Positions 35,400 through 43,593 of a stretch of DNA of 43,593 bases are shown here, in pieces. The stretch is from Nitrospinota bacterium. Its GTDB lineage: Bacteria; Nitrospinota; Nitrospinia; Nitrospinales; VA-1. Position 1 is the stretch's first letter. Each line of letters starts with the position of its first letter. The notes under the pieces were generated by a model. The model was not told where the DNA came from, searched no databases, and saw only the letters and a list, made by a program, of their open reading frames with translations. The position numbers and the translations under genes are program-made. The stretch is taken from assembly GCA_014382285.1 (NCBI GenBank), contig JACNKA010000123.1:1-43593 (forward strand), in the 5' to 3' direction.

Positions 35400-36326
35400 A
35401 TGAAGCAATTAGGTCAGAGTTTTATTGCGGTTGCAAGTATGGTTTTTGTGCTTTTCTGGTGCCTGCCCAGTTTTGCGAGCCCTATCGACTCCAGTAAGTA
35501 TTCCCGAATCATCTGGAATTATCTGGAGACCCTTTGTGCCTATGGTCCAAGAAACCCTGGCAGTGAAGGCTATCGTGAAACCCTGAATTTGATTCGCAAG
35601 GTGGGTGAAAAATATGCTGATCAGGTGGTGGAACATCCATTTTTAGTCCGTACCGCCATGTCATCTTCTCAGGAGATGGTCAATTTGGAACTCAGGTTTC
35701 ATGGAACCGAAGGCGGCACCCCCATTTTGATTGGAGCGCATTTTGATACCCGGCCTTTTGCCGATGAAGACCCGGACCCGGAAAAAAGGTCCCAACCTAT
35801 ATTGGGCGCAAATGATGGCGGTTCTGGCACGGCGGTTTTGCTGGGGCTTGCCCAGTATCTCAGTCAGCACCCGGTTGCCCGGCCTGTCCACCTGGTGTTT
35901 TTCGATGGGGAGGATTTTGGCTCCAAGGATTCAGGACTGAATCTGTTGGGGTCGACCTACTACGCTCAGCAACTGGCTCAGGAAGAAAGAACCAAATGGC
36001 CTTATTGGGTGCTGGTCATCGACATGATAGGGGATAAAGACCTGCAGATTTTTAAGGAATCTTTTTCTCTCAAAGGCAGTTCGAGTTTTCTCGATAAAAT
36101 ATATAGAGTCGCGAGAGAGCAGGGCGCACAGTCATTTAAAGAGGAAATGAAATATACTATTTATGATGACCATTACCCCTTCCACCGCATGGGGATTCCG
36201 TCAACGGTACTGATTGATTTCGACTACCCCCACTGGCACACCCTCGCCGACACGCTGGACAAATGTTCCATTGAGAGCATGTACTCTGTTTTCTCTGTTG
36301 TAGCGAAGACAATTGAGGATTTGTAG
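35400..36326 (+). CDS. Secreted M28 family peptidase / glutaminyl cyclase-like
   Basis: This is a 308-aa exported zinc enzyme. The signal peptide spans MKQLGQSFIAVAS to CLPSFA. Zinc ligands are in place: HFDTRPFADED, GANDGGSG, FDGEDFG, and the final YPHWHTLAD. The arrangement with IDMIGD is that of glutaminyl-peptide cyclotransferases, which make N-terminal pyroglutamate; an aminopeptidase remains possible. I use the ATG at 35400 because the signal peptide begins there; a TTG three codons earlier is unlikely. Confidence 0.9.
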   Translation: MKQLGQSFIAVASMVFVLFWCLPSFASPIDSSKYSRIIWNYLETLCAYGPRNPGSEGYRETLNLIRKVGEKYADQVVEHPFLVRTAMSSSQEMVNLELRFHGTEGGTPILIGAHFDTRPFADEDPDPEKRSQPILGANDGGSGTAVLLGLAQYLSQHPVARPVHLVFFDGEDFGSKDSGLNLLGSTYYAQQLAQEERTKWPYWVLVIDMIGDKDLQIFKESFSLKGSSSFLDKIYRVAREQGAQSFKEEMKYTIYDDHYPFHRMGIPSTVLIDFDYPHWHTLADTLDKCSIESMYSVFSVVAKTIEDL

Positions 36327-36341
36327 CGGGAAAGGTGTAAG

Positions 36342-36357
36342 TTTTGCTATAGCAAAA
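36342..36357. terminator. Palindrome between convergent genes
   Basis: TTTTGCTATAGCAAAA is a perfect 16-base palindrome 15 bases after the peptidase stop, facing the kinase gene end. It can act as a bidirectional hairpin with its own T/A arms. Confidence 0.5.
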
Positions 36358-36455
36358 GGTTTCTTTCAGAATATTTTTCAAATTACAGGGGTAATTTTGA
36401 AGAACCTCGTCTTGCGTTAAAGCAAAAAAAGTAAATCTCCCCAATAAAGATTCGA

Positions 36456-38489
36456 TCAAGCAATAGGCAAGCTAATAATAAAGGTTGTTCCTTTACCTAC
36501 CTCACTTTCTACTCTGATCTTACCACCATGCTCCTGAATAATCCCATGAGTCACAGCCAGGCCCATTCCCGTCCCTTGTCCTTCTGGTTTGGTGGTGAAA
36601 AAAGGCTCAAATATTTTCAATTTAACTTCTTCTGTCATACCCGCTCCTGTATCGCTGAAGGTAAATTGATGGAATTTCTTGCCAGCTTCTTTTACTGGCT
36701 TGCAACCCACGGTGATAGTGCCCCCATCGGGCATGGCGTGTTTAGCGTTATGGATAAGATTTAAATACACCTGTCGGATCTTATCAGGGTCATATGAAAT
36801 ATCTACAAGCGTATCGCACCAGTCTCGTACAATCTCAACATTGTCCAACTTATATTCATTCTCCACTAGAGAAACTGCTTTCTCTATCTCATTCTTCATG
36901 TTTCCTGATTCAAGTTCTGAGTTGCCCGTTCTAGAAAATGCTAATAATGAACTCATGATTTTCTGGATACGGTCTATTTCACGCCTTATTTTGTTGCAGA
37001 AGTTCTGAATGTTCGGATCATCTTTAGTCTTTCTTTGCAGCATCTGGGTGTGTACTGAAATTATATTCACAGGATTTAAGACTTCATGGCTGACCCCAGC
37101 GGCCAACTCACCCACTCCAGCAAGTTTCTGAGCAGCTACTAATTGTTTTTGTGCTGTATCCATCCTTTTTTTAGCTTCTTTACGCTCAGTGATATCCTCG
37201 ACCATGCATAAATGGATTGGACAATCATTTTCTGATGTGGGCATCTTATGAACGGTCATGCTTATCCAGACAATAGAATCATCTGGACGGAAATACCGTT
37301 TATCCATGTTAAAGCCTTCTATTTCTCCAGAATTAACGAGCTTCATATTATCCAAGTCTTCTTGCACATCGTCAATATGGGTAATGCTCATCCAATCTAG
37401 AGCGAGCAATTCATCTTTATTTCTTCCGGTAATTTGGCTAAACTTCGGATTGATCTCAAGGATTTTCCCAGTGAGCGATTCGATTAGTGCAATGCCCAAT
37501 GGATTTCCCTGGAAAATTGTACTGAATCTGCCCTCGCTCTCTTGGCGTTGTCTTTCAGTTTCTTTACGTTCAGAAATATCACGAACCAAACCAATGACTA
37601 AAAGCTCTCCCCTCTGTTCCATTTTAGTCAAGGTAAGATCAATGGGAACAAGGCTGCCATCTTTTTTCCTCGCTTCAACTTCCACTAAAGCCATATGAGG
37701 TGATATTTTTCTCGTTTTTTTAAATCTTGCGAACCCTAGATCATGTTTTTCTTTATAGAATTCATCCATCAAAATTTTTATAGGCTTATCCAGCACTTCC
37801 TCTGCCCTGTAGCCAAATATCTCCTCAGCACCTTTATTGAATAGTTGGATGTTTCCATCCACATTAGAAATGATCAACCCATCCTTTAAGTTATTGACAA
37901 CTGAACGAATCAACCTTTCATGGTCGATGAGAGTGCTTTCTAATTGTTTCTTCTCTGTAATATCCTCTTTAAGGCAAATGAATTTTGAAACCTTTCCATT
38001 GATATCCTTTAAAGAAAAAATAAGAACCGACTCCCAATACAACTCCCCGCTCTTCTTCTTATTATGGAAAACGCCACGCCATTCTTTACCCTGAGAAATT
38101 GTCTCCCACAATATTTTGTAGTAGGCATCGGGCGATTCACCTGACTTAAAGATTCTTGGGTTCTGGCCTAGAACTTCCTCTGAGGAGTAACCTGATAATT
38201 TGGTTAGTGCTTCATTTACATATTCAATATTACCCTCATCATCTGTAATTAAAACTGCTATAGGAATTTGTTGGGCCACCTGCGATAGTTTTTCGATAGT
38301 CTCACTATTCTTTTTCTCTTTTTGGATATCTGAAATGGAGCCCGACATACGGAGGGCTTTCCCTTCCTTATCTCTTTTGACAGCACCTTTGCTACGAAAC
38401 CATCGATACTCTCCACTTTTATGTTTTAAGCGGAGCTCCACATCGTATTTTTCTTGACCATAAAAATGGTTTTTGAGAGTCTCCTCCAT
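36456..38489 (-). CDS. PAS histidine kinase, C-terminal part of a split gene
   Basis: This is a 677-aa fragment as called from its first ATG, but the frame is open upstream to 38747 and encodes the rest of a PAS domain ([25 protein letters not shown]). Four PAS domains are visible (the first across the ATG, then near 64-180, 185-310 and 320-430), then HisKA with the phospho-His in [11 protein letters not shown], and an ATPase domain ([24 protein letters not shown]). No receiver domain is attached. Together with 38680-39318 it makes one membrane-bound sensor kinase, split by a one-base change in a nine-G tract at 38748-38756. Confidence 0.9.
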   Translation of the reverse strand: MEETLKNHFYGQEKYDVELRLKHKSGEYRWFRSKGAVKRDKEGKALRMSGSISDIQKEKKNSETIEKLSQVAQQIPIAVLITDDEGNIEYVNEALTKLSGYSSEEVLGQNPRIFKSGESPDAYYKILWETISQGKEWRGVFHNKKKSGELYWESVLIFSLKDINGKVSKFICLKEDITEKKQLESTLIDHERLIRSVVNNLKDGLIISNVDGNIQLFNKGAEEIFGYRAEEVLDKPIKILMDEFYKEKHDLGFARFKKTRKISPHMALVEVEARKKDGSLVPIDLTLTKMEQRGELLVIGLVRDISERKETERQRQESEGRFSTIFQGNPLGIALIESLTGKILEINPKFSQITGRNKDELLALDWMSITHIDDVQEDLDNMKLVNSGEIEGFNMDKRYFRPDDSIVWISMTVHKMPTSENDCPIHLCMVEDITERKEAKKRMDTAQKQLVAAQKLAGVGELAAGVSHEVLNPVNIISVHTQMLQRKTKDDPNIQNFCNKIRREIDRIQKIMSSLLAFSRTGNSELESGNMKNEIEKAVSLVENEYKLDNVEIVRDWCDTLVDISYDPDKIRQVYLNLIHNAKHAMPDGGTITVGCKPVKEAGKKFHQFTFSDTGAGMTEEVKLKIFEPFFTTKPEGQGTGMGLAVTHGIIQEHGGKIRVESEVGKGTTFIISLPIA

Positions 38490-38679
38490 TCTAGGTAGAT
38501 CATCTGGATGTAACAGTGACTTGAAACCAGAGTAATTCGATTCGATATCACCTCTTTTTAAACCTACAAGGGCATACCAATCATCCGACCACCACTCTTC
38601 ATCTTTGTTAACATCAGGCCAATCCCATAATCCATCCTTGGAACCCCTGATGGCTATTTCATATTTTCCTTGAAGGTCT

Positions 38680-39318
38680 TTAATGGATTTGATTAAAGGT
38701 TCGCTGATTCGTATGAAAGCAAATAATCCTAATAGAATTGTAAACAGCCCCCCCCCATCCCGCCATTATCCCGGTTTTTATAAAAGGAGCCCTTATTTCA
38801 GTTAAATCAATTTTTGCGACTAGCCCAAGGTTCAATACGGCAACGGGTTCATAAGCTGCTAGAACTTTTTTACCCCGATAATCCAGGCCAATAATGACCC
38901 CCGACTCTCCTTTCAAAGCCCTTCTCATAGGTTCTGAAGAGATTAAATTTAAGGGAATATTGGTTGCGGTTGTTTTTGAATGACGATGTCTTAAAAGAAA
39001 TACGATTTGATCGGCTTCCAATTTTGCTAAAATGAATTCGCCTGTTTCTCCAAAGCCTTCAAACTTTTCATGAGCATTTCTGATCTGGTTTAAAGTAGCT
39101 TCTGTAGTACCACCTGGAAAGCTAGAACTATACTTGGCATCAAACTCTGCCACGGATTCCACTATACGGGCACGGCTCTTAACGATATTTATTAGTTCCA
39201 ATCGCTTTTCTTCAAAGATGGCTTGGTATGAAAAATATAAAGAAATAGACCCTACAGACAGAGCCACCAGCACCATTGTGATGCCAAGATACAATCTTTG
39301 TTTATGTTCAATAGTCAT
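38680..39318 (-). CDS. Sensor (Cache-like) N-terminal part of the split histidine kinase
   Basis: This is a 212-aa fragment. It has a membrane helix (YLGITMVLVALSVGSISLYF), then an extracytoplasmic sensing domain with FGETGEFILAKLE, ALKGESGVIIGLDYRG and VLAAYEPV as in Cache-type kinases, then DLTEIRAPF leading into the second helix. The frame breaks at the nine-G tract (38748-38756): removing one G gives GGLFTILLGLFAFIRISEP, a good second membrane helix that continues into the PAS domain of 36456-38747. As it stands the protein ends in a nonsense tail (FHTNQRTFNQIH). Confidence 0.85.
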   Translation of the reverse strand: MTIEHKQRLYLGITMVLVALSVGSISLYFSYQAIFEEKRLELINIVKSRARIVESVAEFDAKYSSSFPGGTTEATLNQIRNAHEKFEGFGETGEFILAKLEADQIVFLLRHRHSKTTATNIPLNLISSEPMRRALKGESGVIIGLDYRGKKVLAAYEPVAVLNLGLVAKIDLTEIRAPFIKTGIMAGWGGAVYNSIRIICFHTNQRTFNQIH

Positions 39319-39476
39319 ATCAAGATCCGCATCACTTCATTATCCATTTTTTGATGGTCTAAAATAGTTGCTTTGAATTTTTCACCCTTTTTTTTATTAC
39401 ACCCAAAGTTATGATAATAAAATATAGTCGATGTTTTCACTCTGGACTCATGGTTTAAACCTGTTGAGGCGGACCT

Positions 39477-40730
39477 TTAAGAAGGCTTGTTAGTTTCACT
39501 CGATGCAAAAACATAAAAGTCTGAAACGAAGGGGTCTATTTTTTCTAATAGAATTGCTTTATTAATCAACGTGGGGTTTAGGGTGGTATTGCGAGATAAA
39601 ATCAGTTTTCCGCTTTGTGAAATCAGGTCACGGGAAAGAACCATGTTGGGAGCCAGTTCATTTAATGCGACCTTCTTTTCTCTAGTGGATTTGTACTTCA
39701 GCAATTCAATTATTTCGGCGACAGCCTGAACTACTGAGGCATCATATTTTTTGTTAACATCCTTCTTGATAACTTCTAAAACTTTACCTCCTTCACAAAT
39801 ATCCTGCTGAATATTTCTTCTATTTCCCATTTCCAGTATTTCATCAAAAGCATTTGCCACAGCAATGATGCGGGATTCTATAGGTATTTCATCCCCAGAT
39901 ATACCATCGGGGTATCCTGATCCATCAACATTCTCACATTGATGTCTAATGATCTCGCCTAACATTCCAAGTTCCGGGTGCGATTGAACAATCTCCTGGC
40001 CCCATATTGGGATACTCTTGAAAATTTTCTTTTTAATTCCATCCCACTCATCAGAAATGCCTCCCCACATATCTCTTGGGAGATTGAGTTTTCCCACATC
40101 GTGATAATAACTTCCAAGTGCGGTTCTCCAAACAAACTTCAACTTCATATGTTCAGCAATTTCTTTAGCCAGCCAAGCCACATTATGGCTGTGACAACCG
40201 AACTCAGGATGGCTAAGCTTAATTAATTTGAAGGGAAATTTGAGAGCTAAATATAGTTCTTGATTAAGTGTTTTGTTGAGCTTCTGAAACTTCAGGCTTT
40301 CTTCTTTTAGATGATCCAATTCTTCCTTTTTCTGTTTTTGCTCACCTAGCTTCTTTTTTCTATGTTCTAACGCTCCTTTCACCTCTTTGAGCAAATGATC
40401 CAAGTCAACGGGTTTGGTGACATATCCAAACGCTCCTTTTCTCATACATTCTTCTGCGATTTTTATGTTTGAAACAGCTGTAACCATTATCACTTCGACT
40501 TCTTTGTCTTTAATCTCAATCATGCCCAGAGCTTCGATTCCATTGAGATAGGGCATTTTTATATCCAATAAGATGCAGTGGGGCTTAAACTCATCTACCT
40601 TGGACAAGGCATCCTCACCATCGTGAGCAATAGCAATAATGAATTGCTGATCCTCAAAAAACTCTTTTAATGCTTCGCAAACCTCGACTTCATCGTCAAC
40701 AATTAAAATTTTAGAATATAATAGGCTCAT
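39477..40730 (-). CDS. Response regulator with HD-GYP domain
   Basis: This 417-aa protein has a receiver domain (1-120: ILIVDDEVEV, phospho-acceptor in LLDIKMPYLNG, Lys in TKPVD), a Lys/Glu coiled coil and an HD-GYP domain: YYHDVGKLN, HQCENVDGSGYPDG. HD-GYP proteins hydrolyse cyclic-di-GMP. The helix GCHSHNVAWLAKEIAEHM gives the first metal ligand region. A C-terminal segment of about 90 residues is of unknown type. It follows the split kinase and could be its response regulator. The ribosome site is weak. Confidence 0.88.
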   Translation of the reverse strand: MSLLYSKILIVDDEVEVCEALKEFFEDQQFIIAIAHDGEDALSKVDEFKPHCILLDIKMPYLNGIEALGMIEIKDKEVEVIMVTAVSNIKIAEECMRKGAFGYVTKPVDLDHLLKEVKGALEHRKKKLGEQKQKKEELDHLKEESLKFQKLNKTLNQELYLALKFPFKLIKLSHPEFGCHSHNVAWLAKEIAEHMKLKFVWRTALGSYYHDVGKLNLPRDMWGGISDEWDGIKKKIFKSIPIWGQEIVQSHPELGMLGEIIRHQCENVDGSGYPDGISGDEIPIESRIIAVANAFDEILEMGNRRNIQQDICEGGKVLEVIKKDVNKKYDASVVQAVAEIIELLKYKSTREKKVALNELAPNMVLSRDLISQSGKLILSRNTTLNPTLINKAILLEKIDPFVSDFYVFASSETNKPS

Positions 40731-40806
40731 AAAATAAGATTGTTAAATTTGTAATGCCTGAGCTTTTTCTTTTGGTTGCTAAGCGGAGAAAGAGCCTTCA
40801 ATGATA

Positions 40807-41493
40807 TTAGTGCGATAACTCCTTTACCCGGCCCCAAAATATTTTTAAGTTTACATCATGCTTTTTTTGGGCATTGCTACGAACTGTGTCCATTTCCTCA
40901 TAATTATCTAGAAGAGTATCGGTAATATTTTTGTCAATTTTCCCTTCTGAAACCTTTTCAGAAAAGATCTCAACTACTTTTTTCTTTTCCATTCCTTTTC
41001 TGTAGGGGCGGTCTTCTGTTAAAGCAGTAAAAATATCAGCCACGGCCATGACTCTTGACCCCGTTGGTAGTTCCTTTGCAGATCGGTGAAAAGGATAACC
41101 TTCCCCCGTTAATGTTTCATGATGAAATGATGCCCAAACGGCTATCTTTTCCAGCCCCTTCACTTCCTTCAGTATGGAGTAGGTGTGGTAAGTATGAGAT
41201 TTCATGACATCTCTTTCATCTTTGTCCAAATTCCCCGGTTTTTCTATGATTGTTTCAGGAACAGCTAACTTACCCAGGTCATGAAGGTAACCCGCAATTC
41301 TCATTTCCTGGCATTCGGTGGAAGTCATATTTAATAATTCCGCCAACTTCATGGCAGAAGCAGATACGCCACTGGAATGATTTGCGGTAAAGTGACTTCT
41401 AGTGTCTATTATGGTTGAAAAGAATTGAGCTATTTCTTCCATACCATGAAGGTCAAGAGGTATCGCGGGGAGTTGCGATTTTTCTTTTATCAC
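40807..41493 (-). CDS. HD-GYP domain fragment, downstream of an in-frame TGA
   Basis: This 228-aa protein has an HD-GYP domain with HSSGVSASAMKLAELL, LHDLGKLAVPE, the GYP-like GEGYPFH and FTALTEDRPYRKGM. The called start (GTG at 41493) has no ribosome site. The frame stays open upstream for ten more codons (LDIISPNLDK) to a TGA at 41524-41526, which is the stop of the gene at 41524-42603 in the same frame. In the tandem HD family as I remember it, that position is Trp within EAFWLD, so I think this is the second half of one gene. Confidence 0.85.
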   Translation of the reverse strand: MIKEKSQLPAIPLDLHGMEEIAQFFSTIIDTRSHFTANHSSGVSASAMKLAELLNMTSTECQEMRIAGYLHDLGKLAVPETIIEKPGNLDKDERDVMKSHTYHTYSILKEVKGLEKIAVWASFHHETLTGEGYPFHRSAKELPTGSRVMAVADIFTALTEDRPYRKGMEKKKVVEIFSEKVSEGKIDKNITDTLLDNYEEMDTVRSNAQKKHDVNLKIFWGRVKELSH

Positions 41494-41523
41494 CTTATCC
41501 AGGTTTGGAGAAATTATGTCCAG

Positions 41524-42603
41524 TCAAAAGGCTTCTTGCTTGGCTATATTGAGAAAGGCATTGACATATTCAGGGATAAATTTTTCGCCGCTAACGGAAG
41601 AAATTTTTTCAACAATTGACGACACTTGATTAGAAACCGGGCTCCTTCGGTTTACAAGAACGGCTATTCTGTCCGCAAGGTGAATCAAGTGACTCGTTTT
41701 AGGAACTGATTGACCTCTGAAAGTTTCACCTTCACCATTATTCCACGGCACATGGTGAAATTTTACCAGAGGAGCAAAGATTGCAAATGGAGGAAAGCTT
41801 TCCAATAATAAGGCGCCTAGTTCTGCATGGGCATGAGTTGACTTGTCTTCAAAATCCAGTAACTTGAAGCGGTCGGCTAAAACTATGGCCCCAATGTCAT
41901 GCAAGATAGAAGCTAAAAAAATTGTACTGACTTCTTTGGTAGGTAATGCCAGCTCCGCCGCAAGACAAGAAGCTATATAGCAGGTTCTCTTATGGTGATC
42001 ATTTAAGGCAGGGTTAATTATATCTAAAGCACTGGAAAGAGCCGAAATCATGTCGATCATTTCGACAGGGGAAAAACTGCTATCATCCTTAGAAGGACTC
42101 TTTAAACTGGCATCATCAAAGCCGTGAACATTCTCTTCTAGAGGACTTTGTTCAAGAGCATCCTTGATTTTTTTAATGAAGACATCTTTTTGTTTGCATT
42201 TTTCTTCTTCTGCAACGTGTAGTTCATATTTTTCTACAGCAGATTTAACCACTTCTAAAAAAACATCAATATCAATGGGTTTTGTTAGAAATCGGTATAC
42301 CTCAGCCCTGTTAATAGATTCCTCCATCATTTCTGCATTTTGGTAGGCAGTGACCATAATTCTTGGTGTGTGTGGAGATGACTTCTTGGCAATTTCCAGA
42401 AACTCCGTACCTTTCATGATGGGCATTTTATAGTCAGCTACAATTGCCGAAAAAGGGGGTCTTTTTGCCAGTTGTTCTGTGGCTTCTGTTCCGTTTAGGC
42501 AAGAAACAACTTGATAGCCTTCTTCAGAGAGAAGTTCAACGACCAGTGTGAGGAATTCTTTTTCATCATCTACCACCAAAACTGAATGAGTGTTTTTTTT
42601 CAT
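41524..42603 (-). CDS. Receiver plus first HD domain, interrupted by TGA before a second HD-GYP domain
   Basis: This 359-aa protein has a receiver domain (VLVVDDEKEF, VADYKMPIMKG, LTKPIDIDVF), a linker and an HD domain (HHKRTCYIASCLAAELAL, SILHDIGAIVLADRF, HAHAELGALLLESFPP, FHHVPWNNGEG). It ends at NIAKQEAF followed by TGA, after which the same frame continues into 40807-41493. The intact version would be receiver + HD + HD-GYP of about 599 aa, a c-di-GMP-type phosphodiesterase design. Several genes in the window end in TGA, so the code is standard. Confidence 0.85.
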   Translation of the reverse strand: MKKNTHSVLVVDDEKEFLTLVVELLSEEGYQVVSCLNGTEATEQLAKRPPFSAIVADYKMPIMKGTEFLEIAKKSSPHTPRIMVTAYQNAEMMEESINRAEVYRFLTKPIDIDVFLEVVKSAVEKYELHVAEEEKCKQKDVFIKKIKDALEQSPLEENVHGFDDASLKSPSKDDSSFSPVEMIDMISALSSALDIINPALNDHHKRTCYIASCLAAELALPTKEVSTIFLASILHDIGAIVLADRFKLLDFEDKSTHAHAELGALLLESFPPFAIFAPLVKFHHVPWNNGEGETFRGQSVPKTSHLIHLADRIAVLVNRRSPVSNQVSSIVEKISSVSGEKFIPEYVNAFLNIAKQEAF

Positions 42604-42962
42604 GATCAGATATTTCTCAAGTTTGACTGAATGCTACCTTGCTGGAACTACTTTCAAAAAAAATTCGAGGTGCATATGCGATCAAATCTTTGCTCTACAT
42701 ATTCTTAATATATTTACAAACTCCCATTCTTGTAAAAACTTTCAGTGAAAATAATTCTCCATACGAAAACAACTATTACTATACCAAGTTTTTAGGGTGA
42801 AAAACGAGTTCCTTTCCATTTAATAGTTGTTGTAAGGATCACATTAATTATAGAAAGATGTCGGGTGTACGTTTATTATTAGATAGTACTGAAATGTCGA
42901 GCGCTAGGGCTTAAGTTACAAGTGTAGTCTTTTCTATGTTTTCGGAAGGTAAGGAATTGAAA
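42604..42962. other. Divergent A/T-rich intergenic region
   Basis: This region lies between the receiver-HD gene and the HDOD gene, about 360 bases. It must hold both promoters. I see no terminator, repeat or RNA gene, only A/T-rich sequence. Confidence 0.4.
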
Positions 42963-43568
42963 ATGTTGCTAGAAGAGTTATTTAATGGGGAAGTAAAGAT
43001 TCCATCACTGCCAGAAGTATTTTATCAGTTTAAAAAAGCAGTGGATGATCCTGATAGTACCTTTGAAGAGTTGAGCCGGATAATTGGCAATGATTCTGGT
43101 ATAACCACACACCTCTTAAAAATAGTAAATAGTCCTTTTTATGGGCTATCAAGTAAAGTAGAAACTATTTCTCATGCAATTAGTATCATAGGTAGCGACC
43201 AACTTCATGACCTGGTTCTGTCAACTTGTGTGTTGAATAAATTTAAGAATATTCCCTCAAAAGCATTAGAAATGAAATTATTTTGGGAACATAATATTGC
43301 CTGTGCGTTGGCATCTAAAATAATCTCATCTCATTTAAATATTGGATGCCCGGAAAGTATCTTTGTCAGTGGATTGTTGCATGATATTGGTCGGCTAGTA
43401 ATCAGTATCAATATTCCCGACAAGTTTAATGAGATATTCCTGCTGGCGCAAATGAATAATAGTCATCTTCTGGTTGCCGAGAATAAAATATTGGGGTTTG
43501 GTCACGATGAAGTTGGAGGTGAACTTCTAAGAAGATGGAAACGAGTTATGCTCATTTCTGGTGTATGA
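42963..43568 (+). CDS. HDOD domain protein, abnormally ended
   Basis: This protein of about 201 aa begins MLLEELFNGEVKIPSLPEVF, a standard HDOD start; I chose the ATG at 42963 because AAGGA lies seven bases upstream, rather than the ATG at 42936. HDOD hallmarks follow: LLKIVNSPFYGL, ISHAISIIG, and LLHDIGRLVISINIP. After GHDEVGGELLRRWK, where family members continue for about 70 residues (typically LP.. then another helix set), the frame changes to RVMLISGV and a stop. The unusual end may mark a frameshift or insertion at about 43540. Confidence 0.8.
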   Translation: MLLEELFNGEVKIPSLPEVFYQFKKAVDDPDSTFEELSRIIGNDSGITTHLLKIVNSPFYGLSSKVETISHAISIIGSDQLHDLVLSTCVLNKFKNIPSKALEMKLFWEHNIACALASKIISSHLNIGCPESIFVSGLLHDIGRLVISINIPDKFNEIFLLAQMNNSHLLVAENKILGFGHDEVGGELLRRWKRVMLISGV

Positions 43569-43593
43569 GGAATGAGGAGGCGGCGTCCCCTTT

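Noticed and set aside
41524-41526. Alternative genetic code with TGA as Trp
   Set aside because: sufC, sufD, sufS and others end in TGA at normal family lengths, so the code is standard.

Overview
The window looks like a chromosomal segment of a Gram-negative, free-living bacterium of moderate G+C content. It carries a SUF-type Fe-S operon with a fused NifU-like protein, molybdenum cofactor synthesis, bifunctional (p)ppGpp enzyme, RecG, a zinc-type bL28, many secreted or lipid-anchored proteins and a dense set of cyclic-di-GMP type signalling proteins. A Nitrospinota-like or deltaproteobacterial-grade lineage would fit. That is a guess from gene style, since no rRNA or taxon-specific marker is present.

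Layout. (1) 1-5360 is an accessory region. It holds the N-terminus of a PLD-domain protein coupled to a NUDIX hydrolase (possible defence pair, cut by the left edge), two orphan proteins separated by an unusual structured leader on the minus strand, a secreted Sel1 protein, and a three-gene unit of secreted thermonuclease, 48-aa microprotein and membrane/coiled-coil protein. The region ends in a 3' half of tRNA-Glu(CUC), the classic scar of an element integrated in a tRNA gene, so I read 1-5360 as the end of a genomic island. (2) 5361-5646 is non-coding and may encode a small structured RNA. (3) 5647-14353 is core metabolism: moaA on the minus strand, then a plus-strand Fe-S assembly operon (NifU-like, sufB, sufC, sufD, sufS, sufU) followed by an AmrS-type radical SAM gene. 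(4) 14468-23000 holds a secreted protein, a flavin reductase-like protein, a very large lipoprotein (transglutaminase-like + TPR + formylglycine-generating-enzyme-like domain), a receiver-CheB protein without its catalytic serine, and a DUF58/BatA-type pair without a neighbouring MoxR. (5) 23110-36326 holds an M1 aminopeptidase with HEAT repeats coupled to a leucine-rich-repeat protein, a CBS protein, an unrecognised 622-aa protein, recG, relA/spoT, rpmB, a DUF1858 protein, an orphan flgM, a second NUDIX protein and a secreted M28 peptidase. (6) 36456-43593 is a signalling block: a Cache/PAS histidine kinase split at a nine-G tract, a receiver/HD-GYP protein, a receiver/tandem-HD protein interrupted by an in-frame TGA where the family normally has Trp, and an HDOD protein that ends abnormally at the right edge.

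The observations most worth following are the attenuator-like leader at 1850-2093, the tRNA-Glu scar, the three lesions in neighbouring signalling genes, the serine-less CheB domain and the cysteine-poor NifU fusion.
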